From contig CANRJA010000001.1 in NCBI GenBank assembly GCA_947630825.1, positions 140,400 to 204,399 of the forward strand: a stretch of 64,000 nucleotides of DNA, read 5' to 3'. The translations under genes and the position numbers were made by a program. This document shows, in pieces, positions 1 through 8,265 of this stretch. The stretch's first letter is position 1, and every line of letters begins with the position of its first letter. The notes beneath the pieces were generated by a model that was not told where the DNA came from, made no database searches, and saw only the letters and a list, made by a program, of their open reading frames with translations. This DNA is from an uncultured Clostridia bacterium. GTDB taxonomy: Bacteria > Bacillota > Clostridia > Oscillospirales > Ruminococcaceae.

Positions 1-2417
1 ATAGTCAGCCTGTCGGCTGACTTGTATGGTTTTGCAAGCATATAAATCAGGAACACCGCAACAAGAACTGCCGCAATAAGTCCTATAATGTTCGGACTGC
101 CCGTTAATGCAATTCCGATTTGGTAAATCATAAGAGAAACAGCATAAGCAAATACGCATTGGTAGGTTATAGCGAACGCCGTCCACTTAGGACTGTTCAT
201 TTCTCGCCTGATAGCTCCTATTGCCGCGAAGCAAGGCGCACAGAGAAGATTGAACGCCAAGAAAGCATATCCTGCAAGACGTGTCATACCCTCGAAGTCG
301 AGAACTCCAAACACTCCAACGACTTCCTCTTTAGCAACAAGGCCCATAATAGTAGCAATAGCAGCCTTGATGTTGCCAAAGCCGAGCGGTGAGAAAATCC
401 AGCAAATTGCGTTGCCTACTATTCCGAGTATACTGTCTTCAAGCTCCATATCTGCGCTGAAAGTAAATATACCATCAACAAAGCCGAAGCACGAGCCTGC
501 CCAGATGATAATTGAAGAAAGAAGTATGATAGTTCCTGCCTTTTTGATAAACGACGAAGCTCGCTCCCACATTGAACGCAGAATGTTGCCTATTGTAGGT
601 AAGTGGTATGCTGGAAGCTCCATTACGAACGGCGCAGGGTCACCTGAGAACATCTTTGTTTTCTTGAGCATAATTCCCGAGACGATTATTGCCGCAATGC
701 CTAAGAAGTATGCGCTAGGTGCGACCCACCACGTTCCGCCGAATAAAGCGGCTGAGATAAGTGCGATTATTGGCAGCTTAGCTCCGCAGGGGATAAATGT
801 CGTAGTCATAATCGTCATACGGCGGTCGCGCTCGTTTTCAATCGTTCTCGACGCCATAATTCCCGGAACTCCGCAGCCTGAGCCTATAAGCATCGGAATA
901 AATGACTTTCCTGATAAGCCGAACTTGCGGAATATCCTGTCCATAATGAATGCTATTCTCGCCATATATCCGCACGACTCCAAGAACGCAAGGAAGATAA
1001 ACAGTACCAACATCTGAGGTACAAAGCCGAGCACTGCTCCGACGCCGGCTACAACACCGTCTAAAATCAACCCCTGAAGCCAGTCTGCACATTTTACGGC
1101 GTTAAGTCCGCTTTCTACTAAAACAGGTATTCCCGGAACCCATACGCCGTATTCAGCAGGGTCGGGAGTGTCTGCAAACTCTCCGTTTTCGTCTAAGGGA
1201 AGCATTGGCGTTATGTCGAATTTACCGCCCTCTTTGACGGCAAGCTCCTCGCCGTATGAGCCGTAAGCCTCTTCAAAAGCGCCGAAGTCCTTTTTCTCAA
1301 CGGCTGTTAAAAGCTCGTCTGCACCGGTGATGCCAGCTTCGTTTGCTCCTTCAAGAGTCTCCTTGACCTCAGGCAGGAATATTTCCTTTTGGGCATACTC
1401 GCTTGCAGCGTCGTCGTATTCGCTTGAGCCTATGCCGAATAGGTGCCAGCCGTCGCCGAACAGACCGTCGTTAGCCCAAGCGGTAGCCCATGCTCCAACA
1501 GTGGTGACCGAAACGTAGTATACGATAACCATTATAATAGCAAAGATGGGAAGCGCTAGCCAGCGGTTCGTTACTACCTTGTCTATTTTATCGGTAACGG
1601 TAAGCTTTCCTCTGTTTTTCTTTGTATAACAGCTGCCGATGATCGAAGCTATGTATGCGTACCTTTCGCTTGTTATAATGCTCTCTGAATCATCGTCCAA
1701 CTCGTCCTCGCAGTTTTTGATGTCTGTTTCAATGTGTGAAACGATTTTGCTGTCTAAGTTAAGTCTTTCAATTACCTTGTCGTCTCGCTCGAACAGCTTA
1801 ATTGCAAGAAATCTCTGCTCGTCGTCAGGCATATCGTGCAAAACCGCTTCTTCAATGTGCGCAAGAGCGTGCTCAACGCTGCCGTCAAAGCTGTGCTGTG
1901 CAACCATTTTCTTTCCGCTTTTTGCAATTCTGACCGCCTTTTCTGCAAGAGCGTCAATACCCTCTCCTCTAAGAGCAGATATCTCAACTACCTCACAGCC
2001 AAGCTCCTTTGAAAGCCTCTCTGTGTTTAGCTTATCACCGTTTTTCTTTATAACGTCCATCATATTTACCGCCGCGATAACAGGTATTCCAAGCTCTACA
2101 AGCTGAGTTGTAAGATACAGGTTTCTCTCAAGGTTAGAGCCGTCTATGATGTTTATGATAGCGTTCGGCTTTTCGTCTAAAAGAAAGTTTCTCGAAACTA
2201 CCTCCTCAAGCGTATAAGGCGACAGCGAATATATTCCCGGAAGGTCTACAAGAATGACTTCGTCGTTCTTTGCGCTGTAGCCTTTGATCTTTCCTTCCTT
2301 TTTCTCTACTGTTACGCCCGGCCAGTTGCCGACAAATTGATTTGATCCCGTCAAAGCGTTGAACAGGGTCGTTTTACCGCTGTTTGGATTTCCCGCAAGC
2401 GCTATTTTTATACTCAT
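1..2417 (-). CDS. feoB: Ferrous iron transporter FeoB (3' end outside window)
   Basis: Translating the minus strand from the ATG at 2417 gives one open frame of about 805 codons that leaves the window at base 1. FeoB imports Fe(II) across the inner membrane. The N-terminus has a G-protein domain: G1 motif GNPNSGKT near residues 9-16, then DLPG and NMMD. This is followed by a soluble linker and a polytopic membrane part with the Cys-containing gate motifs GSGCGVPG and PCGAKLP. Those features are diagnostic of the family. Full FeoB proteins are about 700-830 residues, so only the last few codons should be missing. It is the third gene of an operon with two feoA genes upstream. An inverted repeat (2433-2441 with 2450-2458) lies between feoA and feoB. 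Confidence 0.96.
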   Translation of the reverse strand, partial: MSIKIALAGNPNSGKTTLFNALTGSNQFVGNWPGVTVEKKEGKIKGYSAKNDEVILVDLPGIYSLSPYTLEEVVSRNFLLDEKPNAIINIIDGSNLERNLYLTTQLVELGIPVIAAVNMMDVIKKNGDKLNTERLSKELGCEVVEISALRGEGIDALAEKAVRIAKSGKKMVAQHSFDGSVEHALAHIEEAVLHDMPDDEQRFLAIKLFERDDKVIERLNLDSKIVSHIETDIKNCEDELDDDSESIITSERYAYIASIIGSCYTKKNRGKLTVTDKIDKVVTNRWLALPIFAIIMVIVYYVSVTTVGAWATAWANDGLFGDGWHLFGIGSSEYDDAASEYAQKEIFLPEVKETLEGANEAGITGADELLTAVEKKDFGAFEEAYGSYGEELAVKEGGKFDITPMLPLDENGEFADTPDPAEYGVWVPGIPVLVESGLNAVKCADWLQGLILDGVVAGVGAVLGFVPQMLVLFIFLAFLESCGYMARIAFIMDRIFRKFGLSGKSFIPMLIGSGCGVPGIMASRTIENERDRRMTIMTTTFIPCGAKLPIIALISAALFGGTWWVAPSAYFLGIAAIIVSGIMLKKTKMFSGDPAPFVMELPAYHLPTIGNILRSMWERASSFIKKAGTIILLSSIIIWAGSCFGFVDGIFTFSADMELEDSILGIVGNAICWIFSPLGFGNIKAAIATIMGLVAKEEVVGVFGVLDFEGMTRLAGYAFLAFNLLCAPCFAAIGAIRREMNSPKWTAFAITYQCVFAYAVSLMIYQIGIALTGSPNIIGLIAAVLVAVFLIYMLAKPYKSADRLT

Positions 2418-2478
2418 ATTTTTCCTCCGTTCTAACGTGAATTAGTCTTTTCACGTTAAGTTCTTTAATATACATTGT

Positions 2479-2494
2479 GTTAGGTATAGCTAAC
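2479..2494. promoter_or_regulatory. DtxR-like palindrome between feoA and feoB
   Basis: The sequence GTTAGGTATAGCTAAC is a near-perfect inverted repeat in the gap upstream of feoB. It matches the palindromes upstream of the first feoA at 3033-3050 and 3066-3083. The half-site TTAGGTTA resembles known DtxR/IdeR iron boxes. Binding by an iron-responsive repressor is inferred, not shown. Confidence 0.45.
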
Positions 2495-2516
2495 TTATAT
2501 GCAAAAAGAAACGAGC

Positions 2517-2738
2517 TTATTCAATTTCTATCATTTCCGCGTCAGCTTTTCTAAGAGAAAGCTCGTAGCCTCTTACTGTTACCTCTACCGGGTCTCCTAG
2601 AGGAGCTACCTTTCTTATGTGAACTTCCACGCCTTTGGTGATGCCCATATCCATAATTCTGCGCTTTACCGCGCCCTCGCCGTGAAGCCGTTTCACTTTG
2701 ACAGTCTGACCTATTACGGCGTCCTTTAGTGTTTGCAT
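2517..2738 (-). CDS. feoA: FeoA-domain protein (second of two)
   Basis: This is a 73-residue SH3-like FeoA protein, the cytosolic partner needed by FeoB for ferrous iron uptake. The family pattern is visible: an N-terminal strand with the GQTVKVKRLHG segment, a central MDMGITKG motif, and a C-terminal RGYELSLRKADAEMIEIE segment. Length fits the family (about 75 residues). It lies between another feoA (45 bp upstream) and feoB (about 100 bp downstream), all on the minus strand. The RBS is a purine-rich AAAGGAGAG-like stretch just upstream of the ATG at 2738. Confidence 0.93.
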   Translation of the reverse strand: MQTLKDAVIGQTVKVKRLHGEGAVKRRIMDMGITKGVEVHIRKVAPLGDPVEVTVRGYELSLRKADAEMIEIE

Positions 2739-2783
2739 TAAAATCTCTCCTTTAACATTATTTAATTTATTATATGTAAAAAT

Positions 2784-2999
2784 TTAAGCGACTATAATTT
2801 TATTAGCCATTTCACGGCTTATCGCCACTCGTGTGTTCTTGACGTTTACTATCAAATTTCCGCCGTTATCCGAGACAATTATTATCTCTCCGTCCTCGAC
2901 AAAGCCGAGATTACCCAAAAAACGTCTTGTCTCGTCTTTTCCTTTTATCTTTTTTATACAAACTTTTTCGCCTACATTTGCAAAAGTTAAAGGTATCAT
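2784..2999 (-). CDS. feoA: FeoA-domain protein (first of two)
   Basis: This is a 71-residue FeoA-family protein and the first gene of the feoA-feoA-feoB operon. Visible family features are the GEKVCIKKIKGKDETRRFLG start, a GFVEDGEI turn and the C-terminal NTRVAISREMANKIIV segment. The two FeoA copies are clearly different in sequence, so the duplication is old. Split or duplicated FeoA proteins are common in Clostridia. The region upstream (3033-3172) holds palindromes that probably form the iron-responsive operator. Confidence 0.92.
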   Translation of the reverse strand: MIPLTFANVGEKVCIKKIKGKDETRRFLGNLGFVEDGEIIIVSDNGGNLIVNVKNTRVAISREMANKIIVA

Positions 3000-3032
3000 A
3001 CTCCATCTCTTTCTTTGTTTAGCATAAATGAT

Positions 3033-3172
3033 AGTTAGGTTTAGCTAACTCGGTTGATCAAAAAAAGTTAGCGAAAACTAACTAAGATAATAATACCACT
3101 TTGCTCAACATTTGTCAATGCAATTTTTTAAATTTGTAGCATTTCACAAAAACAAGTTAGCAAAAGGCAACT
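3033..3172. promoter_or_regulatory. Cluster of DtxR-like operator palindromes upstream of feo operon
   Basis: Three related dyads sit upstream of feoA: AGTTAGGTTTAGCTAACT at 3033-3050, AGTTAGCGAAAACTAACT at 3066-3083, and a weaker copy at 3155-3172 (AGTTAG, spacer, GCAACT). The first resembles DtxR/IdeR iron boxes. Spacing and repetition suggest cooperative repressor binding over the feo promoter. The regulator is not in this window. Confidence 0.5.
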
Positions 3173-3223
3173 AAAATTGTAGAAAAACACTGCCGGCAGC
3201 ACACAGTCCACCGTTGTATAGTT

Positions 3224-3403
3224 CTATTTTTCATCATTTTTAGTATCATCTAAATTATTTATTGCATAATTTAAACATTGTATAACTAATTGGTTAGAAG
3301 ATATATTATTCTTAAATGCAAGATTATCAATTTTATTCGCTAGTTCTTCAGGCAAACGAAAAGATTTGCTTACCGAATTGTAGCCTTTTTTTATTTTCCA
3401 CAT
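3224..3403 (-). CDS. Small ribbon-helix-helix-like protein, 59 aa
   Basis: The minus strand from ATG 3403 to TAG 3224 encodes 59 residues beginning MWKIKKGYNSVSKSFRLPEE. It is clearly homologous to the 62-residue protein at 39037-39225: both share KGYN.V.KSFRLP.EL, NQLVIQCL.YA.NN and an acidic/Lys tail. The short beta-strand followed by two helices is the pattern of ribbon-helix-helix DNA-binding proteins (Arc/CopG type). Start choice is supported by an AGAAGGGA RBS 7-8 bases upstream. It is divergent from the XRE gene at 3580, with a 20-bp palindrome between them. The function (antitoxin or autorepressor) is inferred; no toxin partner is obvious. Confidence 0.75.
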   Translation of the reverse strand: MWKIKKGYNSVSKSFRLPEELANKIDNLAFKNNISSNQLVIQCLNYAINNLDDTKNDEK

Positions 3404-3494
3404 AAAATCTGTCCCTTCTCTTGTCGATTTCTTTAATATAAATACAATTTTATTAACTCAACTTTTATTGTTATTTATATTATTATAATTATTT

Positions 3495-3514
3495 TAACAT
3501 TCATATGAATGTTA
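3495..3514. promoter_or_regulatory. 20-bp perfect palindrome between divergent regulators
   Basis: TAACATTCATATGAATGTTA is a perfect 20-bp inverted repeat. It lies between the RHH gene (start 3403, minus) and the XRE gene (start 3580, plus). Its position makes it a good candidate operator for one or both small DNA-binding proteins. Confidence 0.5.
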
Positions 3515-3579
3515 GTCAAGTACATTTATTCGAATTTATATTAAAATATTAAATATAAAAATTATAAAGGAGTTTTTTT

Positions 3580-3786
3580 ATGTATTATTATCAAAGATTA
3601 AGAGATGTAAGAGAAGATAACGACCTGTCACAAAAGCAGGTAGCAGAAATTCTTGGAACAACTCAGCAACAATATCATCTCTATGAAACCGGACAACGTG
3701 AAATACCTGTACATTTACTTAAAAAGCTGTCGGAATACTATAAAGTGTCAACAGATTATTTAATAGGTATAAAAAAACATAAATAG
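3580..3786 (+). CDS. XRE-family HTH transcriptional regulator, 68 aa
   Basis: This is a 68-residue Cro/CI-type helix-turn-helix protein consisting of the HTH domain only. The domain is recognisable from LRDVREDNDLSQKQVAEIL (helices 1-2), TTQQQYHLYETGQREIP (recognition helix and turn) and LKKLSEYYKVSTDYLIG. An AAAGGAG RBS sits 8 bases before the ATG. A similar 72-residue protein is encoded at 57758-57976. Its target is unknown; the palindrome at 3495-3514 is a plausible autoregulatory site. Confidence 0.9.
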   Translation: MYYYQRLRDVREDNDLSQKQVAEILGTTQQQYHLYETGQREIPVHLLKKLSEYYKVSTDYLIGIKKHK

Positions 3787-3789
3787 AAA

Positions 3790-3860
3790 CAGCAATATGT
3801 ATTGTATAAATAGAGGTAAGACCTCTAAGTAGTCAGAGTTGTCCTCTGAACGTATTGCTG
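3790..3860 (+). other. Three-way-junction-like folded segment downstream of XRE gene
   Basis: An outer stem, CAGCAATATG (3790-3799) with CGTATTGCTG (3851-3860), encloses two hairpins: AGAGGT/ACCTCT (3812-3826) and CAGAG/CTCTG (3834-3848). The pairing is visible directly. No known RNA family is recognised. It may be a 3' UTR structure of the XRE transcript. Confidence 0.4.
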
Positions 3861-4008
3861 CCTTTGGGTTATAAGTAGTAAGAAACCAGAGGCAAGATAT
3901 AAGAACTTAATTTTTCACTAAGTTCTTATGGTAATATCCTGCTTCTGGCTTCTAAAATTCTTGCTTCTAAATGCTTGACAAAAGAAAATTATATGTTATA
4001 ATATAAAT

Positions 4009-4113
4009 ATAAAAGAGAGTGCTGCACACGGCAAATTAATGCCTAGGCGGTATCTCCCGAAGTTGTGTTATAGAAACACCGTAACTTGGGATTGTTGGCG
4101 GTGTTTCTTTTTT
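4009..4113 (+). ncRNA. Antitoxin-type small RNA of type I TA cassette, copy 1
   Basis: A strong promoter, TTGACA (3975-3980), 16-bp spacer, TATAAT (3997-4002), fires rightward. About 105 bp downstream is an intrinsic terminator (AGAAACACCG stem from 4072, then a T run to 4113). There is no open frame, so this is a small RNA. It converges on the toxin gene at 4134-4223, and the two transcripts share the terminator hairpin. This layout is typical of type I antitoxin RNAs. The 5' part contains a GGCA/TGCC hairpin and is colinear with the toxin mRNA leader. The start site is estimated. Confidence 0.7.
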
Positions 4114-4133
4114 ATTATTAAATAAAAAAGCTT

Positions 4134-4223
4134 CTAATTTTTCTTATTAAATATAAGAAAAGCTAGAGTGATAATCTCGGTTATCATACTAATGAATGAA
4201 AATAATTCATAAAATGATACCAT
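4134..4223 (-). CDS. Holin-like type I toxin peptide, 29 aa, copy 1
   Basis: The minus strand encodes a 29-residue peptide starting MVSFYELFSFISM, with one hydrophobic membrane helix (about residues 7-25) and a Lys-rich tail NKKN. The pattern MVS.YE plus a single transmembrane helix matches the putative holin-like toxin (TxpA/BsrG-type) peptides of Firmicutes. It has a very strong RBS (GAAAGGGGGTGAT) and its own consensus promoter on the minus strand: TTGACA (4314-4309), 17-bp spacer, TATAAT (4291-4286). The promoter-RBS-peptide-terminator layout recurs at 4550-4639 and 8388-8477. The copy at 8388-8477 encodes the identical peptide. Membrane toxicity is inferred from the family. Confidence 0.82.
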   Translation of the reverse strand: MVSFYELFSFISMITEIITLAFLIFNKKN

Positions 4224-4413
4224 GTTATCACCCCCTTTCGGGGAGAAACCGCTTGCCTTTTAATGTACAGCACTCTCTAATGCACATTATAAAACAAAAT
4301 AAATAATTTGTCAAATAATGAAGAATTAAAAGGTCTTAATTCTAAATTTATGGTTTCTAAAATTCTTGCTTCTAAATGCTTGACAAAATAAAATTATATG
4401 TTATAATATAAAT

Positions 4414-4525
4414 ATAAAAGAGAGTACTGCACACGGCAAATTAATGCCTAGGCGGTATCTCCCAAAATATGGTATTAAAGAAACACCGTTACTTTGAGAG
4501 AGTAAGGCGGTGTTTCTTATTTTTT
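4414..4525 (+). ncRNA. Antitoxin-type small RNA, copy 2
   Basis: The promoter is TTGACA (4380-4385), 16-bp spacer, TATAAT (4402-4407). The RNA has the same conserved 5' segment as copy 1 and ends at a terminator hairpin built on AGAAACACCG/CGGTGTTTCT (4479-4517) with a T-rich tail. It converges on the toxin gene at 4550-4639. The hairpin loop differs from copy 1, which may give pair-specific recognition. Confidence 0.7.
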
Positions 4526-4549
4526 ATGAAAATATGTAAATAAGTTTTA

Positions 4550-4639
4550 CTACTTATTTCGATAAAAGATATTGAAACAAAGTGTGACAATATTGATAAT
4601 AAAATTCGCAAATAAAAACAAATCCGAATAGTTTATCAT
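4550..4639 (-). CDS. Holin-like type I toxin peptide, 29 aa, copy 2
   Basis: This is a 29-residue peptide starting MINYSDLFLFANF and ending FYRNK, with a central hydrophobic helix. It has the same layout as copy 1 but a diverged sequence, so it is not a recent duplicate. The RBS is GGAGGGAGGTGAG, 5 bases from the ATG at 4639. The promoter on the minus strand is TTGACA (4732-4727), 17 bp, TATAAT (4709-4704). Conservation of length, hydrophobic helix, charged tail and start region despite sequence divergence argues that it is a real selected peptide. Confidence 0.8.
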   Translation of the reverse strand: MINYSDLFLFANFIINIVTLCFNIFYRNK

Positions 4640-4775
4640 TGTCTCACCTCCCTCCAAAGGGAGAAACCGCTTGCCTTTTCATGTACAGCACTCTCTAATG
4701 CACATTATAAAACAAAATAAATAATTTGTCAAATAATGAAGAATTTTAAGACCTTTTTATTCTAAATATCTTAAT

Positions 4776-4893
4776 TATTTCAATTATCCATTGTCAATTA
4801 TCAATTAATAAGCCTGCCGTTTTGAAACGTGAAACATTAAATAAAACTTTTAATAGGCAACACTGCGTGCAGGGGTTACCCCTGCTGCCCATA
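4776..4893. repeat. Dispersed composite hairpin repeat, locus A
   Basis: This segment is nearly identical to 8620-8730 over its first 80 bases (7-bp AATTATC-type repeats, then AAGCCTGCCGTT to TTAATAGGCA). It ends in a GC-rich hairpin (CAGGGGTTACCCCTG). Related copies occur at 15456-15530, 53558-53640 and, inverted, at 57468-57541. It overlaps the 3' end of araD. Confidence 0.6.
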
Positions 4894-5586
4894 GTAAGCG
4901 TTATCTCCGTGCTTTCTGAAAAAATGCTTATCCAAAAGCTGCTGCTGCATTTTAAGTGTCGTTGTCTCCTTTTTATACGCAAGCATCTCCGTATGCCATG
5001 CCATAAAGGCGATCTCTTCAAGAATTACCGCTTTTTCAACAGCCGATATCGCATCGTCCCCCCAAAGAAACGGTCCGTGAGAGTGTACAAGGCAAGCGTT
5101 CATTCTGGAAGGGCTTGTCCTGTGGGAAACAAAAGTCTCTACAATAACACGTCCTGTGTTTCTTTCATATTCAGAGACTATTTCCTCGTCCGTCATTTTT
5201 CTTGTTACAGGAATAGCTCCGTAAAAGTAGTCGGCGTGAGTTGTACCGTATGCACTTATACTCTTTCCTGCCTGCGCCCATATTGTCGCCCATCTGGAGT
5301 GAGTGTGGACAACAGCGTTTGCATTAGAGAAATTCTTATAAATCTCAAGGTGCGTAGGCATATCAGAACTGGGCTTTAAACTGCCCTCAACTATATTTCC
5401 CTTTAAATCGCATACGACCATTTTATCAGGCGAAAGATCTTCATAAGCAACTCCGCTGGGCTTAATTGCAAACAGACCCTTCTTACGGTCGATTTCTGAT
5501 ACGTTGCCCCAAGTTGAAATAACAAGCTTGTTCTCTGGCAGCATCATATTAGCACGGTAAACTCTTTCTTTTAATTCTTCCAGCAT
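4876..5586 (-). CDS. araD: L-ribulose-5-phosphate 4-epimerase
   Basis: AraD (236 residues) converts L-ribulose 5-phosphate to D-xylulose 5-phosphate in arabinose catabolism. The class II aldolase/epimerase fold is recognisable from STWGNVSEID near the N-terminus, KPSG, the zinc ligand motif VVHTHSRWAT and the later VHSHGPF histidines. Length fits the family (about 230). It directly follows araB on the same strand with a 1-bp gap, so the two are co-transcribed. araA is not in this window. The end of the gene abuts a dispersed GC-hairpin repeat that supplies part of the 3' region. Confidence 0.93.
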   Translation of the reverse strand: MLEELKERVYRANMMLPENKLVISTWGNVSEIDRKKGLFAIKPSGVAYEDLSPDKMVVCDLKGNIVEGSLKPSSDMPTHLEIYKNFSNANAVVHTHSRWATIWAQAGKSISAYGTTHADYFYGAIPVTRKMTDEEIVSEYERNTGRVIVETFVSHRTSPSRMNACLVHSHGPFLWGDDAISAVEKAVILEEIAFMAWHTEMLAYKKETTTLKMQQQLLDKHFFRKHGDNAYYGQQG

Positions 5587-5587
5587 A

Positions 5588-7261
5588 TCACTTGTTCCTT
5601 TCGGATTTTATTTTCTTAAGCGTTTTCATAACATTGTTTTCCCCTCTGCCGAAGTAGTCGTGCAGTTTTTTATACTCGGCATAAAGCCTGTCATAAACCT
5701 CTGCGTTTTCTTTTATAGGAGAATAGTATTTGTCTTTTACTTTGCCAAGCCTTCGTGCGGCTTCAAAAACGCTGTCGTAACCGCCGTTTTCTTTTCCTGC
5801 CGCAACGCTTGCAAAAATTGCGCTTCCCAGCGCAGGACCCTGAGCCGAGCCTGCAATCTTTACAGGCATATTCAAAACGTCGCTGTAGATCTGCATAGCC
5901 ATTTCGTTTTTAACTGCTATGCCTCCGCTAGCGTAAAACTCCTCAACCTCAACTCCGTTATCCCGAAAGTTCTCAACTATCATTCTGGTACCGTATGCTG
6001 TGGCTTCAATAAGCGCTCGGTACATCTCCTCTGGCTTAGTTGAAAGCGTCATACCCAGCATACAGCCTGTCAAATCTGCGTCGACAAGAACCGAACGGTT
6101 TCCGTTCCACCAGTCGAGAGCCAGCAGACCGCTTTCGCCTGCTCTTTGCTTCTCAGCCAGAGAAGTCAAATACTGATGAATGTCCATACCGTTTGCTTTT
6201 GCCTCTTTATGATAGCTTTCCGGAACGCAGTTGTCAACCAGCCACGCAAAGTGGTCGCCCACGCAGGACTGACCTGCCTCGTAACCGAAAAGTCCCGGCA
6301 TAACGCCGTCCTCGACGACTCCGCACATTCCCGGAACCTGTTTTTCCTCCTCGCCCATAAGAATGTGGCAGGTAGAAGTTCCGATAATGGCTAGCATTTT
6401 CTTAGGTCCGTCGATCGAAACAGACGGAACGCAAACATGGGCGTCAACATTTCCTATACAAACGACCGTACCATCTGAAAGACCTGTTTTATTTGCAAAT
6501 TCAGGAGTGATAGTTCCAGCCCTTTCTCCAAGCGGAGTTATCACCTTTCCCAACTTTTCCTCAACGCAGTTTTCAAGCATTGGGTTTAGTGCTTTGAAAA
6601 ACTCTTTTGACGGATAGCCCTTACGCTTATTCCAAATCGCCTTATAGCCCGCTGTGCAGGAATTTCTCGTTTCATTTCCCGTCATCATCCAGACTATCCA
6701 GTCGGCGGCTTCTATCCACCTGTCCATCGCGCTGTAGATCTCAGGTGCTTCGTCGCATATCTGCATAAGCTTTGGTATTGCCCACTCGCTGGAAATCTTT
6801 CCGCCGTAGTTTTTTAGCCACTCTTCTCCTCTTTGTTCGGCAATCTCATTCAGCCGGTTAGCCTCATACTGTGCGGCGTGGTGTTTCCACAGCTTTACCC
6901 ACGAATGAGGATTGTGTTTATACTCGTCTAAAAAGCAAAGTGGCGTTCCGTCCGCTTTGCAGGGAATCATAGTACAAGCCGTAAAATCTGTACCTATTGC
7001 TACAATATCCTTTGGGTCTACACCGCTTGATTTTATCACCTGCGGTATTGTGTTATATAGAACCTCCAGATAATCCATAGGGTGCTGAAGCGCATAATCG
7101 CTCTCCAGCTTTTCACCGCTTGGCAATTCTTTGTCCATAACGCCGTGAGGGTATTCATATACAGATGAAGCCATTTCCTCACCGGTTGATATATCAAGAA
7201 GCAAAGATCTGCCTGACAGCGAACCAAAATCTATGCCTATAGTATACTTTCCCATATTCAC
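5588..7261 (-). CDS. araB: Ribulokinase
   Basis: AraB (557 residues) phosphorylates L-ribulose with ATP. The FGGY kinase signature is clear: the N-terminal phosphate loop [18 protein letters not shown], the substrate segment [12 protein letters not shown], a C-terminal [18 protein letters not shown] segment and a [11 protein letters not shown] stretch. Length matches family members (about 550). Two in-frame ATG codons (residues 1 and 3) are possible starts. The gene leads the araB-araD operon under a promoter at 7310-7338. Confidence 0.95.
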   Translation of the reverse strand: MNMGKYTIGIDFGSLSGRSLLLDISTGEEMASSVYEYPHGVMDKELPSGEKLESDYALQHPMDYLEVLYNTIPQVIKSSGVDPKDIVAIGTDFTACTMIPCKADGTPLCFLDEYKHNPHSWVKLWKHHAAQYEANRLNEIAEQRGEEWLKNYGGKISSEWAIPKLMQICDEAPEIYSAMDRWIEAADWIVWMMTGNETRNSCTAGYKAIWNKRKGYPSKEFFKALNPMLENCVEEKLGKVITPLGERAGTITPEFANKTGLSDGTVVCIGNVDAHVCVPSVSIDGPKKMLAIIGTSTCHILMGEEEKQVPGMCGVVEDGVMPGLFGYEAGQSCVGDHFAWLVDNCVPESYHKEAKANGMDIHQYLTSLAEKQRAGESGLLALDWWNGNRSVLVDADLTGCMLGMTLSTKPEEMYRALIEATAYGTRMIVENFRDNGVEVEEFYASGGIAVKNEMAMQIYSDVLNMPVKIAGSAQGPALGSAIFASVAAGKENGGYDSVFEAARRLGKVKDKYYSPIKENAEVYDRLYAEYKKLHDYFGRGENNVMKTLKKIKSERNK

Positions 7262-7309
7262 CGTTCCTTTGTGATAAATATTTTGAACTAAAGCTTAAAT
7301 TTTAGTATT

Positions 7310-7338
7310 ATTGTATCATACCGCGAAACTTAAATCAA
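7310..7338 (-). promoter_or_regulatory. Promoter of araB-araD
   Basis: On the minus strand TTGATT (7338-7333), a 17-bp spacer and TACAAT (7315-7310) form a sigma-A-type promoter about 50 bp upstream of araB. No clear AraR operator was identified. Confidence 0.6.
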
Positions 7339-7421
7339 TATATTATCCAAAATTAGTCATGGACTTAGCCAAAAATTTGTGATACAATATAGTTCAAACT
7401 ACATATAAAGGAATATTTAAA

Positions 7422-8105
7422 ATGAAAAGAATAATAATGATTTTTCTGGCAGTCTCCTTACTGCTCTTGATCTCCGGCTGCGATAAAGGCAGTGATAAAA
7501 AGCCATACACGTCATCTGACGTATCATCGTCATCAGTTGAACAGCCTGCTGTTAAGGCTATGGCAAAAGCACATTCAACCGAGGTCGTTGACGGAGTAAC
7601 TTACATTGACGGAATTTTGATTGTGAACAAAACCTATTCTTTGCCCAAAAGTTATAACTACGGTTTAACTGACGAAACGCTAAAAGCATTCAATAAAATG
7701 AGGAATGCGGCGGCTAAAGATAACATCTCTTTAGAGATAGCGTCAGGCTTCAGAAGCTATGAGGAACAGGAGACGCTGTATAAAGAATATTCAGCCGAAA
7801 ACGGTCAGAAGGAAGCGGACACATACTCAGCCAGAGCGGGATATTCGGAACACCAGTCGGGTATGGCAATAGACGTAAACGGCGCAGATTTTAGTATGGT
7901 CGGACAAAAGGATATGAAGTGGCTTGAAAAGCACTGTTCCGAATACGGCTTTATAATTCGTTTTCCAAAGGGGAAAGAAAGCATTACAGGATACAGCTAC
8001 GAACCGTGGCATATCAGATATGTCGGCAAGAAAACAGCAAAGGAAATGAAAAAGCTGGGCTTGTGCCTTGAGGAGTATCTGGGCGTAGACTCGGAATATA
8101 AATGA
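7422..8105 (+). CDS. VanY-family D-Ala-D-Ala carboxypeptidase lipoprotein
   Basis: This is a 227-residue lipoprotein with a signal peptide and lipobox LISGC (Cys at about residue 20), so it is anchored outside the membrane. The catalytic domain (about residues 60-220) has the VanY/DacB zinc peptidase signatures: SGFRSYEEQ, SARAGYSEHQSGMAIDV (His and Asp zinc ligands) and EPWHIRYVG (final His). Such enzymes trim the terminal D-Ala from peptidoglycan peptides. It stands alone between araB and a toxin-antitoxin cassette, with no resistance genes, so a housekeeping wall role is more likely than vancomycin resistance. Confidence 0.9.
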   Translation: MKRIIMIFLAVSLLLLISGCDKGSDKKPYTSSDVSSSSVEQPAVKAMAKAHSTEVVDGVTYIDGILIVNKTYSLPKSYNYGLTDETLKAFNKMRNAAAKDNISLEIASGFRSYEEQETLYKEYSAENGQKEADTYSARAGYSEHQSGMAIDVNGADFSMVGQKDMKWLEKHCSEYGFIIRFPKGKESITGYSYEPWHIRYVGKKTAKEMKKLGLCLEEYLGVDSEYK

Positions 8106-8265
8106 AAGTAAAATTTTTCTATCAGAACTATGTGAAAAAAGATAGGTTCGTGTCTCTAACTTCTATTTTCTTGCTTCTAAGCGAATAATGAACAATTGAA
8201 TAATTGCTTTAAAACTCTTGTCTCTAAATACTTGACAAAATAAAATTATATGTTATAATGTAGAT

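Noticed and set aside
250..1017. Plus-strand open frame of 255 codons
   Set aside because: It is antisense to feoB, whose minus-strand translation gives clear G-protein and membrane motifs. The plus frame has no RBS and no recognisable domain.
4822..5379. Plus-strand frame of 185 codons over araD
   Set aside because: It is a shadow of araD on the opposite strand. araD has family motifs and the correct operon context.
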